The notes under the pieces were generated by a model, which was given only the letters and a program-made list of their open reading frames with translations, made no database searches and had not been told where the DNA came from. From Rugosibacter aromaticivorans (lineage in GTDB: Bacteria > Pseudomonadota > Gammaproteobacteria > Burkholderiales > Rhodocyclaceae), in assembly GCF_000934545.1 (NCBI RefSeq), contig NZ_CP010554.1:682001-746000 (forward strand): 64,000 bases of DNA, written 5' to 3'. A program made the translations under genes and the position numbers. Within the stretch, counting starts at the first letter, position 1. The number at the start of each line of letters is the position of its first letter. Shown here in pieces: positions 7,585-15,725 of this stretch.

Positions 7585-9879
7585 TCAAACCTTGTGGACA
7601 AGGTCAAGAGCTTCGCGTATTAGCGGGAGAAGCTCGTCGCGAGTGAGGTGCCGGGCAGTTACATCGACAATTTCGCCGTGATGCGAGCCGTTTGCGACCG
7701 AGCATAGGTCAAACAAGCGCGGCTTGATGACTACGTCGACAAGCCCAGCCACGAAAAGGGTGGTCAACAGAGTTGCCAATCCGTGCTTGGCCTTGATGTC
7801 AGACGCAAGCACACGGTAGTACTTGGTTTTCAGAACGGTCTCGAAGAGCTTCCGCAAATTGCCCTGCATCGTCTCGGCTGTTGGTCCGAAATCTTCACCG
7901 AGGTAACGCTCCATGCTTTCGATCAAGCGGGCATGAGCGCTCTTGCGATCCTCCTCCATGTCCAGAACGGCAAATTGACTACCGTGCTTTTTATCGGAAC
8001 GAACTTGCAATGTCTTGTTTTCTGGCATCTTGTCGCAAAGCATGTGCAGGAAATCTCGCTTGTGCGTAAACACGTTGAGTTGATTTACGGTAGGTGACAG
8101 GGTCAGTAGTAAGCGGGCCGTTGCCTCGCGCCGGGTCTCGTCGAGACTGGAAAGCGGGTCGTCGAAAACAACGATTTGCTTGTCGAGTACCGGGGTCTTC
8201 TCCAGCGCTGCTATAAAAAAAGCAAAGGCTAGAGTGCTCTTGTCACCTTCGCTCAGCGTATTCTTGAAGCACGGCGCTTCTTCTTGCCGAGTCGTCAGCG
8301 GGACAGTCTGCGACAAGATTAGAAAGCCGAAATCGCTATAACTCTCGTTTGCCCGCTCGTCGGTTTTTCCGGTCAGCCCGGTGATGGCAAAATCCGTTCC
8401 CAAGGTGCCAAGCAGTTCGTTGATGCGCTTCTGGTACGTGTCGAAGATGGTCTTGCCTGCCTCCTCAAGCTCCTTCTGCTTCGCATTCTTCTGGCTCTGC
8501 AAAGCGCCCGCGTCCTTTGTCGCTGCCGAGTAGTCAGTTGCCCATCTCTTCCATTCCAGGGTGAAGCGCTTCTTGATTTCTTGTTGCTTCGTCAGGTCTG
8601 CGCGGATCGAAACAACGTCCGACTTGGGAAGACTGGCAACGTACTGTTTCGCTTTCTCCGTGAAGGCGGAAACTTCGTTGTTGTACTCATCAGCCACCGC
8701 TTTCAAGGCGGCAAGTTCAGCCATAAGCGCGTCAATGGGCGAGAGGTCGGCATCGGCGTTCGGGTCCTTCTGCTTCTTTTCAAGTTCGGACAGGACCCTG
8801 CCTTTCGACGCTGCAAGTCCGGCGCTGTACCTATCAACCGTCGTCGCGAAATCGGATAACTTCATTTCCCCAAGGTACTTCTCCCACTGCCGCACTGTCG
8901 CAAGATTTGCGTTGTGGAGCGAAATCAGTGCCGTCAGGTCGTTGTCGAGATTCCATTTCTCGATGGATGTCAGTTGCTGGACAATACCTTGCTGATAGGC
9001 GCGAAATGTCTCGTCGAAAAACTCGCGGTATGCCTTCAAGAGATCGGCGGCGTTCTTGAGGTCCTGCCCGCAGAAAGGGCAATCCGCCTGCATCGCGTCA
9101 AGGCCTTGCCGGATGAATTGCCTTGCTTGAGACTTATCCTTGAAATTGTGGTCTATGTGGGCAAGAACCTCTCTCTCAGCGGCTTCGTGAACAGCAACCA
9201 ACTTCTTGCTTGCAAGTGCTTTAGCGCCGGATAGATCGAATGATGGAGCCGCCATCAGGCGGGGATAGCCGAGTTTCTGGACAGTTTCCTCGGACTCCTT
9301 TGATTTGATATCTTGCTCCAGCTTTTGAATTCGCTCACCAACAGCGGTTTCCTCTGCCGCAGGAATGGCGAGGATTGCGTCGATGGATAGAGTGAAGCCA
9401 CCCCTGTTGAACTGCGCGACAAGATTGGCTGCTTCCTGGCTCTTGGCCTTCTCCTTCGTTTTTAGCGCCGACAGATCTTCAGCCAGTTTCTTACCCTGCT
9501 CACCGATAATGATCTTGTGGATGTTCTTCTTGTGTTCGTGGCCGATCTCGTGCGTGAGGATGTTCGCCTGAATGAACGGCGCATCAAAAATCTGTATGTC
9601 TGGGTGCGGTTTGTCCCACCGTGACCCATCGAAAACATGGTTCACACCGCCAATTGCAATCACTGCTTCGGGGTTCGCCTTAGCGCCCAAGGTCTTTCGG
9701 GAGCGAATCAATTTCGGATCGTTATCGCGAAGTGAACGGAGGACATTGACGAAGGTGGTCTTGCCGTAAGCGTTGGGCGCGAAAACAAACGTGTTCTTAT
9801 GCCAATCAAGATCATTCGCGCTGGATGAGAAGTCGTAGAACTTCCCGATGTTTTTTAACCGCTTAGCCTTTGTAATCAT
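7585..9879 (-). CDS. RloC/PrrC-like AAA_13 ATPase, putative anticodon nuclease
   Basis: 764 residues. A P-loop variant FAPNAYGKTT lies at about 33-42. A long coiled-coil region carries a zinc-hook-like CPFC at 267-270. The ABC signature-like LSEGDKS and the Walker B segment IVVFDDPLSSLD come late, as in SMC/Rad50-type proteins with an insertion. The C-terminal part contains Arg676-x3-Glu680 and a His pair at about 733-734. PrrC and RloC anticodon nucleases use an Arg-x3-Glu plus His triad, and RloC also has a zinc hook. The start overlaps the hsdS stop (ATGA), which ties it to the Type I system. It would sense ATP/DNA state and cleave a tRNA anticodon loop when restriction fails; the nuclease activity is inferred. 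Confidence 0.75.
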   Translation of the reverse strand: MITKAKRLKNIGKFYDFSSSANDLDWHKNTFVFAPNAYGKTTFVNVLRSLRDNDPKLIRSRKTLGAKANPEAVIAIGGVNHVFDGSRWDKPHPDIQIFDAPFIQANILTHEIGHEHKKNIHKIIIGEQGKKLAEDLSALKTKEKAKSQEAANLVAQFNRGGFTLSIDAILAIPAAEETAVGERIQKLEQDIKSKESEETVQKLGYPRLMAAPSFDLSGAKALASKKLVAVHEAAEREVLAHIDHNFKDKSQARQFIRQGLDAMQADCPFCGQDLKNAADLLKAYREFFDETFRAYQQGIVQQLTSIEKWNLDNDLTALISLHNANLATVRQWEKYLGEMKLSDFATTVDRYSAGLAASKGRVLSELEKKQKDPNADADLSPIDALMAELAALKAVADEYNNEVSAFTEKAKQYVASLPKSDVVSIRADLTKQQEIKKRFTLEWKRWATDYSAATKDAGALQSQKNAKQKELEEAGKTIFDTYQKRINELLGTLGTDFAITGLTGKTDERANESYSDFGFLILSQTVPLTTRQEEAPCFKNTLSEGDKSTLAFAFFIAALEKTPVLDKQIVVFDDPLSSLDETRREATARLLLTLSPTVNQLNVFTHKRDFLHMLCDKMPENKTLQVRSDKKHGSQFAVLDMEEDRKSAHARLIESMERYLGEDFGPTAETMQGNLRKLFETVLKTKYYRVLASDIKAKHGLATLLTTLFVAGLVDVVIKPRLFDLCSVANGSHHGEIVDVTARHLTRDELLPLIREALDLVHKV

Positions 9880-11183
9880 GTTTTCCCCCAGACGCGAGCG
9901 AGAGCAGCCTGAATCTTTTGCTCGAAGCGGGCGATCAGTTCGCGGTTGGCGGCGACCAGCGCTTGCTCGGCTTCGATCTCGGCGACGATGGCTTGCTGCG
10001 TGGCGAGGGGTGGGAGGGGGATTTCATAGCTCTCCACAACCGCGCGCGGAACACGTTGTAATCCGCCAGTTCCCGTCATCTGCGGCGTTGCATACATGCG
10101 GAATGCTGGCGTTGCGGCGCACATGAAAATCCACTCGGGAAGCACAACATCGGTAGGCCGCAGCACATAGAACTCACTTGAGCCGAAACCGATGCCGTTG
10201 CGCAAGCTGCGTGCAATACCAGCCTTTCCGTTTTCAAAACACGGTGTCACCTTCGCCAGAAGGACATCGCCGTCCCTAAAGTAGGTGTAACTCGTGGTCA
10301 CTTCGTTCAATTGCTTCGTTTCTCTTGGTTCGAAGAACATCTCATGCTCGCCGATGTCCGACATCGGGACGAATGACACGACTGTTGAGCTTTCAAGGTT
10401 GGCAATCTCGGACTTGCGGGGATTCACAATGCAGGCATCCCCCAGCTCCACCATCGGCCAGTCGGGGTGGATGGGGATGTGGGGGCGGTAGTGGTCGAGG
10501 ACGGCGCGGGCGCCGTTGATGACTTTCTGGTAGCCCTCGATCTCCGCCACAATCTCCTTCTGTACCTCCAGCGGCGGCAGGGGGATTTGGAGTTCGGAGA
10601 GAAAACGCCGCGTCACTCCACGAATACCGATTCCCTCCGCATTGCGTTCAACCACTTGAGCGATGTGGTGTGCTGCGACACGAATGAACTCAGGTGCGAG
10701 GCGCTCATTGTCTTTCGATACAAGTGCCGTGAGGTCTTGATTGATGGCGTAGTCGTCGTTTGCGAATGCGAACTTTCCGACGGAGACGCGGGTGATGATG
10801 ATGGTCGAACCTTTGGGAGCAATTCGTGTGGACGTCTCTTCAACCGCCTTTTTGGAAATGAGTTCGCAATCGATGATGAGTCCGCGTTCGTCGATGTGCT
10901 TCGATGAAATCCATTTCACCGAGCCGTTTGTCCAATACAACTCATCCTGCTTTGACGGGGTTGCACCGCCGATAAGATCGCACACTTCGCCAAGTGGGAT
11001 GTTCGGGAAAAACGAAGCGCGTGCAGCCGCCTCCCGATACCGCTCCCCACTGAGGTTGTAGTCGCCATTCGCGGCGATCTTCTCCTTTGGCACTATCTGG
11101 GCGGTGGACGCGAGGGAGAGGATGGATTCGGTGGAGGCTTTGGAGCGCAGCGCGTGCAGGTACGCAGCGAGTTCGGCCTGCAC
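9876..11183 (-). CDS. hsdS: Type I restriction-modification specificity subunit HsdS
   Basis: 435 residues from a GTG at 11183. Residues 1-50 (VQAELAAYLHALR to NGDYNLSGERYRE) look like the C-terminal tail of an HsdM protein. Two target-recognition domains follow: the first starts near IPLGEVCDLIGGATPSK, the second near MVELGDACIVNPRKSEI. Each ends in the conserved helix pattern PLPPLEVQKEIVAEIEGYQ or PLPPLATQQAIVAEIEAEQ, the usual HsdS repeat. It overlaps the hsdM frame by 242 bases, which suggests a frameshifted hsdM-hsdS junction. The next gene (ATPase) starts in its stop codon. Confidence 0.85.
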   Translation of the reverse strand: MQAELAAYLHALRSKASTESILSLASTAQIVPKEKIAANGDYNLSGERYREAAARASFFPNIPLGEVCDLIGGATPSKQDELYWTNGSVKWISSKHIDERGLIIDCELISKKAVEETSTRIAPKGSTIIITRVSVGKFAFANDDYAINQDLTALVSKDNERLAPEFIRVAAHHIAQVVERNAEGIGIRGVTRRFLSELQIPLPPLEVQKEIVAEIEGYQKVINGARAVLDHYRPHIPIHPDWPMVELGDACIVNPRKSEIANLESSTVVSFVPMSDIGEHEMFFEPRETKQLNEVTTSYTYFRDGDVLLAKVTPCFENGKAGIARSLRNGIGFGSSEFYVLRPTDVVLPEWIFMCAATPAFRMYATPQMTGTGGLQRVPRAVVESYEIPLPPLATQQAIVAEIEAEQALVAANRELIARFEQKIQAALARVWGKT

Positions 11184-12444
11184 CTGTTGGCAGGTCGTTC
11201 TTTTCGATGGCGCGGCGCTGGGCGCCGAGGCCGTAGCCGTCGTTCTCGACTTTGAAGAAGGCGATGGTGTCGCTCTGGCGGGCGAGAGACTTGTCGAGGA
11301 TGAGGATGGAGGTTTTCACCCCGGAATAGGGGTTGAAACAGCCCGCCGGGAGCGAAACGACGGCGACGAGGGAATTTTCCACGAGCAGTTTGCGCAGGTC
11401 TTTGTAGGCGGTCTGGCTCTGGAAGATGATGCCTTCGGGGACGATGATGGCGGCGCGGCCGGTGGGGGTGAGGTGCTCGGCCATGTAGTCCACGAACAGG
11501 ACTTCGCTGCGCTTGGCCTGGATGGAGAAGCGCTTGTGCGGCTTGATGCCGCCTTTGGGCGACATGAAGGGCGGGTTGGCGAGGATGACGTCGGCGAAGT
11601 CGTTCCAGCGTTCTTCGCTGGTCAGGGTGTCGTACTCGAAAATATGCGGGTCGGTGAAGCCGTGCAGATAGAGGTTCACGAGACTTAGGCGCACCATGTC
11701 GGGCGAGATGTCGTAGCCCTTGAAGTTTTTGGCCAGCGCGCCGCGCTCGTCCGGGGTGAGCAAATCACCGGGGCGTACAGCCGTCCCCTCACCCCGACCC
11801 TCTGATGAAGCCCCTACCCTTCGGTATCCCGCGAGGGGCGAGGAGGAATTTTGGTTAAGGATGTGTTTGTAGGACGAGATGAGGAACCCGGCAGTGCCGC
11901 AGGCCGGGTCAAGTACGGTTTCATTCTTCTTCGGGTCGATGACTTCGACCATGAAATCGATGATGTGGCGCGGGGTGCGGAACTGGCCGGCATCGCCCTG
12001 GCTGCCGAGCACAGAGAGCAGATATTCGAAGGCGTCGCCGAGGCGCTCGCTGTGGTCGTATGAAAATTCGTCGATGATTTTCAGAAACGATTTCAGCGTC
12101 TCGGGGTCGCGGTAGGGCAGGTAGGCGTTCTTGAAAATGTCGCGGAACAGCGGCGGGATGCCGGGGTTCTCCGGCATTTTGGTAATGCCTTCGGCATAGA
12201 GGTTGAGCGTTTCATGGCCGCCGAGGCCGCTGCGCATGAGCTTGGCCCAGCCGTAGCGGGCGAAGTTGCCGGTGAAGAACTTGCGTTTGCCGCCGAGTTC
12301 CTCGCTCTCGGCGTCCATGTCGTCCATGAACTTGTAGATCAGGGCGATGGTGATTTGTTCGACCTGGCTTTTGGGGTCGGGGACTTTGCCGACGAGAATA
12401 TCGCGGGCGCTGTCGATGCGGCGTTTGGTGGTGGTGTCTAGCAT
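10942..12444 (-). CDS. hsdM: Type I restriction-modification methyltransferase HsdM (3' part probably frameshifted)
   Basis: 500 residues as read. The N-terminal helical domain is followed by DPACGTAGFL (SAM motif, about 179-188), GYDISPDMVRLSLVN and NPPF at 290-293, the adenine-N6 methyltransferase signature. FFKVENDGYGLGAQRRAIEKNDLP is the normal end of the catalytic region. After about 11190 the frame reads RTRCVPARAAL, unlike any HsdM, while the neighbouring frame reads VQAELAAYLHAL and continues into HsdS. One extra A in CCAACAGG (minus strand, 11187-11188) would explain the shift. Residues about 200-224 are an insertion relative to the family. It methylates the recognition site together with HsdS. 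Confidence 0.85.
   Translation of the reverse strand: MLDTTTKRRIDSARDILVGKVPDPKSQVEQITIALIYKFMDDMDAESEELGGKRKFFTGNFARYGWAKLMRSGLGGHETLNLYAEGITKMPENPGIPPLFRDIFKNAYLPYRDPETLKSFLKIIDEFSYDHSERLGDAFEYLLSVLGSQGDAGQFRTPRHIIDFMVEVIDPKKNETVLDPACGTAGFLISSYKHILNQNSSSPLAGYRRVGASSEGRGEGTAVRPGDLLTPDERGALAKNFKGYDISPDMVRLSLVNLYLHGFTDPHIFEYDTLTSEERWNDFADVILANPPFMSPKGGIKPHKRFSIQAKRSEVLFVDYMAEHLTPTGRAAIIVPEGIIFQSQTAYKDLRKLLVENSLVAVVSLPAGCFNPYSGVKTSILILDKSLARQSDTIAFFKVENDGYGLGAQRRAIEKNDLPTGAGRTRCVPARAALQSLHRIHPLPRVHRPDSAKGEDRREWRLQPQWGAVSGGGCTRFVFPEHPTWRSVRSYRRCNPVKAG
11773..11847. repeat. In-frame GC-rich repeat insertion inside hsdM
   Basis: About 75 bases rich in CCCCTC/GAGGGG blocks, with imperfect inverted ends (CCCTCACCCC on one side, GAGGGGCGAGG on the other), interrupt hsdM between the usual SYKHIL and PGDLLTP segments. 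Its length is a multiple of three, so it adds about 25 residues (SSSPLAGYRRVGASSEGRGE plus a few more) and keeps the frame. It looks like a small palindromic MITE- or REP-like element; that identity is inference. Confidence 0.6.
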
Positions 12445-12462
12445 GGGGAAACCTTATTTGAC

Positions 12463-12933
12463 ATGGATAGACAGGATTCGCAGGATAAAAACCCAAAGCC
12501 TTTAATCCTGCTCATCTTGTTTATCCATGCTCATGTTTTTGTTTCTCGTGAAGCGTTTGTATTCGAGTTTGGGGGTGCCGAAGTTGATGAGCAGGCCAAC
12601 TTCGATCCCGGTGGCGTTGAGATAGTTGATGATCTGTGCTTGGTGTTCCGGCGTAATGGCCTTGACGGCTTTCAGTTCGACAATGACCTTTCCTGCAACA
12701 AAAAGGTCAGCAAAGAAGTCCCCGACGCACTCGTTCCTGAATATCACCTTGACAGGATGCTGAGCGATTACCGACAGGCTCTTTTGCCGCAGAGCCAAGA
12801 GAAGGGCTTTTTCATAGACCGATTCAAGGAAGCCAGCACCAAGCTCGTTGATAACTTCAAACGCACAGCCAATAACCGTCTTTGTGATCTCTTCGTGTTT
12901 CAAACCCGAATCCTGTCTATCCTGTTTATCCAT
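12463..12933. repeat. Three related 24-bp copies at the ends of the GxxExxY gene
   Basis: The plus strand at 12463-12486 reads ATGGATAGACAGGATTCGCAGGAT. On the minus strand, 12905-12933 starts ATGGATAAACAGGATAGACA and 12505-12528 starts ATGGATAAACAAGATGAGCA. The last two encode the MDKQDxQD ends of the protein. The outer copies form an inverted repeat around the gene, as if it were a small cassette placed between hsdM and hsdR. Confidence 0.65.
12502..12933 (-). CDS. GxxExxY family protein (PD-(D/E)XK-type fold)
   Basis: 143 residues. The naming motif appears as GAGFLESVYEKAL near residue 32. The FFADLFVAGKVIVELKAV segment near 83-100 supplies the Asp and the Glu-x-Lys of a PD-(D/E)XK nuclease core. 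Family members are small, of unknown biological role and often mobile. The first and last eight residues are nearly the same (MDKQDRQD and MDKQDEQD), because the DNA at both ends is a copy of one short repeat. It stands between hsdR and hsdM on the same strand but is not needed for a Type I system, so it is probably a later insertion. Confidence 0.8.
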   Translation of the reverse strand: MDKQDRQDSGLKHEEITKTVIGCAFEVINELGAGFLESVYEKALLLALRQKSLSVIAQHPVKVIFRNECVGDFFADLFVAGKVIVELKAVKAITPEHQAQIINYLNATGIEVGLLINFGTPKLEYKRFTRNKNMSMDKQDEQD

Positions 12934-13052
12934 GTTTTATTTGCTCATGCAAAATATGGTTCTCTCTGGACGTGAGATGGATGTTCCCTGAACCTCGATA
13001 GTGTTTTTTTTGGTTTTACTCATAGGGTTGGCTTTTAGGGTGGAATAACGCT

Positions 13053-13077
13053 AAACCCCTCGAATTCGAGGGGTTTT
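13053..13077. terminator. Bidirectional intrinsic terminator
   Basis: A perfect palindrome AAACCCCTCGAA/TTCGAGGGGTTT with T-rich flanks, 50 bases downstream of hsdR. It should end hsdR transcripts and separate them from the GxxExxY-hsdM-hsdS unit. Confidence 0.75.
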
Positions 13078-13127
13078 AATTATGGCGAATTCGCCACACA
13101 CAAACGCTGCCTGAATGGATTCATGAT

Positions 13128-15668
13128 TCAAGGCGCGAACTGGTTCAAAGACACATAGTCCTTGATGTAATCGGGAATCATGGCGCGGTATTTTGCGGGC
13201 ACGGCCTTGAAGTCGCGGGTGGAGAAATACGGGTTGGTGGCCAGGTCGGTGAAGTGCCCGCTCTCAATGATGCCGCGCACCGTGTCGCTGGTGGCGTAGG
13301 CCTTGAAGAAGGTTTTGATGGCCGGGATGGCGGCAGTACCTTCCGGTTTGGTGTCGGCGACGAACTTGGCGAACTCTTCTTCCAGCAGTTCATCCCTGGA
13401 CTTGAAGCGCGGAATAAGGCCGAAGACTTTTTCGAGGATTTCACGCAACGTCAGGCGCCGATCCACGGCGGCAGCTTTGCGCAGTTTGTCGAGGCTGTAG
13501 TACTCGTGGGGTTTGTCGAAGATTTCACGGTTGACGTAGTCGATGACGCGATCCCACTGCCCGGCTTCGACGGCGGCGGCGATGGTGGCGTTGTCGCGCA
13601 CGCTGTCTTCGAATTTCTCGAAGAACATGCGGTCGATCTTCATGCCTTCCTGGGTGATCTGCTCGACCTTGAGCGAGGCAATGAGATCGTTACCAAGGTG
13701 TTCATAAGCGCCATCGACCCCTGCCGGGCTGGTGTCGCCGCCGTTATCGCTGCCTTTGCCTTGGGGTTTGGGCAGCTTGAGCACTTCGTCGTAGTTGAAC
13801 TCCTCTTCGAAATATTCGCAGTTGGCGAAGAAGTCGAAGAGTTTGAAGGCGGTCTTCTGCGGCTTCGTTATGCTGTCCTTGAGGTTGTCATCGAAAAGCT
13901 GTTCGAGGAAGTTGTGCTTGCGCGTGCCGCGCCCCTTGATCTGGATGAAGTCGGTCGGCGAAAAAATCGGACGGAACAGGCCGAGGTTGAGAATGTCCGG
14001 GCAGTCGTAGCCGGTGGTCATCATGCCGACGGTGACGCAGACGCGCGCTTTGCTGGTTTTGTAAGCGGGGATGAAGTTGGCCGAGCCGAGCAGGTTGTTG
14101 TTGACGAAGGTGATGGTGAATTGCTGGGCGTCTTGAATTTGCGAAGTGACTTGCACGGCAAAGTCGGATTGGTATTTGGCCGGGAACATGCGGTCGGCCA
14201 TCTGGTTGAGAATCTGCGCCAGCTTGGCGGCGTGGTGCTGGCTGACGGCGAAGATGATGGATTTGCCAATTTCGCCGCTGACCGGGTCGCGCAGGGCGTT
14301 TTCGAGAAAGGTTTTGCAGAAAAGCTGGTTGGTGGCTTCGGAGAAAAAGCGTTTTTCGAATTCGCGCTGCTTGTAGGTTTCTTCCTGATCATTGCCCGCA
14401 TCGTCAGCCAGCGTGACGGCATAGCCTGCTTCGGAAAGCAGTTCGGTGGTGATCTCGGTGCGGGCATCCACCACTGTGGGGTTGATGAGATAGCCTTCTT
14501 TTACGCCGTCGAGCAGCGAGTAACGATAAGTGGGCTGGCTGTTTTCGCAGCCGAAGGTGCGGTAGGTATCCAGCAGCAGACGCCGCTCGGCTTCGCGCGG
14601 ATCGCGGGTGCGCCCGTTGGAGCCGTCGAAGCGGCGCAGATAGTCGCGCGGCGTGGCGGTAAGGCCAAGTTTGTAGCCGATGAAATAGTCGAACACGGCG
14701 CGGGCGTTGCCGCCGATGGAGCGGTGGGCTTCGTCGGAGATGACCAGGTCGAAGTCGGTCGGCGAAAAAAGCCGCTGGTATTTGTTGTTGAAGAGCAGCG
14801 ATTGCACGGTGGTGACGACAATCTCGGCGCGCCGCCAGTCGTCGCGGTTCTCCTTGTAAATCACGGTCTGGAAATCGGCGGACAGCAGCGCCGCGAAGGC
14901 TTTTTTGGCCTGATCTTCCAGTTCGAGGCGATCCACCAGAAACAACACGCGCCGGGCATTGCCGGAACGCAGGAAGAGCTTGATGACGGCGGCAGCGGTG
15001 AGTGTTTTGCCGGTGCCGGTGGCCATCTCGAACAGGAAGCGGTCTTTGCCTTCTTGCACCGCCTGTTGCAAGACATGCACGGCCTTCAACTGATAAGGCC
15101 GCAAGAAGCGCAGTTTGTTGGCCTGTATGTAGCCGGGGCGTTCGGCTACATTGCGCCACGCCGCATCGGATTGATAGTGCGGGCGCAGGGTCAGCGCGAT
15201 GTAGTCATCATTAACGACTTCTTCGATAAGGCGCTGCGGGTTGGGTGTGACTTGCTGGTAACCGGTGACTGAATCCGGCGTAGGTAAGGAGGTAATCAGA
15301 TAAGGATTACCGCGCGCCAAATCCCAGAAGTAGTGCAGGTTGCCGTTGGAGAGAATGACGAAGCGGCAGTTTTGCGACTTGGCGTATTTGCGCGCCTGCT
15401 CCTTGCCGACGAGCGGATTTTTGTCCTCTGATTTGGCCTCCAGGACGATCAGCGGGAAGCCTTTGGCATCGAGCAAAAGAAAGTCGATGAAGCCCTTGCT
15501 GGTTTTCTCGAAGTTTTCGCCAAGGGCATCCAGATCAGATGATTTGAGCGTGACGCTGGGTTCGAGGCGAATGTTCGCTGGCGCATCGCCTTCTGCAAAG
15601 AATCGCCAGCCAGCGGCTTCAAGCAGCTTGTTGATCTTGATGCGGGCTGTGGCTTCTTTATTGGACAC
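13128..15668 (-). CDS. hsdR: Type I restriction endonuclease subunit HsdR (EcoEI-like)
   Basis: 846 residues. The N-terminal nuclease core shows IDFLLLDAKGFPLIVLEAK (Asp62, Glu77, Lys79). An SF2 translocase follows: Walker A MATGTGKT at 215-222, SDEAH at 311-315, LTATPRDY, and the late helicase motif IKGRGTRKH. The C-terminal EcoEI-type domain binds the HsdM/HsdS complex. Together with HsdM and HsdS it would translocate and cleave unmodified DNA. It is transcribed from its own start near the mltB end and closed by the palindromic terminator. No frame disruption is seen. Confidence 0.92.
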   Translation of the reverse strand: MSNKEATARIKINKLLEAAGWRFFAEGDAPANIRLEPSVTLKSSDLDALGENFEKTSKGFIDFLLLDAKGFPLIVLEAKSEDKNPLVGKEQARKYAKSQNCRFVILSNGNLHYFWDLARGNPYLITSLPTPDSVTGYQQVTPNPQRLIEEVVNDDYIALTLRPHYQSDAAWRNVAERPGYIQANKLRFLRPYQLKAVHVLQQAVQEGKDRFLFEMATGTGKTLTAAAVIKLFLRSGNARRVLFLVDRLELEDQAKKAFAALLSADFQTVIYKENRDDWRRAEIVVTTVQSLLFNNKYQRLFSPTDFDLVISDEAHRSIGGNARAVFDYFIGYKLGLTATPRDYLRRFDGSNGRTRDPREAERRLLLDTYRTFGCENSQPTYRYSLLDGVKEGYLINPTVVDARTEITTELLSEAGYAVTLADDAGNDQEETYKQREFEKRFFSEATNQLFCKTFLENALRDPVSGEIGKSIIFAVSQHHAAKLAQILNQMADRMFPAKYQSDFAVQVTSQIQDAQQFTITFVNNNLLGSANFIPAYKTSKARVCVTVGMMTTGYDCPDILNLGLFRPIFSPTDFIQIKGRGTRKHNFLEQLFDDNLKDSITKPQKTAFKLFDFFANCEYFEEEFNYDEVLKLPKPQGKGSDNGGDTSPAGVDGAYEHLGNDLIASLKVEQITQEGMKIDRMFFEKFEDSVRDNATIAAAVEAGQWDRVIDYVNREIFDKPHEYYSLDKLRKAAAVDRRLTLREILEKVFGLIPRFKSRDELLEEEFAKFVADTKPEGTAAIPAIKTFFKAYATSDTVRGIIESGHFTDLATNPYFSTRDFKAVPAKYRAMIPDYIKDYVSLNQFAP

Positions 15669-15725
15669 TGATTTTGTTCTCTTATCGCAGTCTAGTTCAA
15701 GATGTGTTTTGAGTTGCAGACAAGT

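Noticed and set aside
13254..15272. Long plus-strand reading frame of 672 codons opposite hsdR
   Set aside because: Antisense to a gene with all HsdR motifs; composition (Gly/Val/Phe/Glu-rich) reflects the complement of hsdR codons, and no domain is recognisable.
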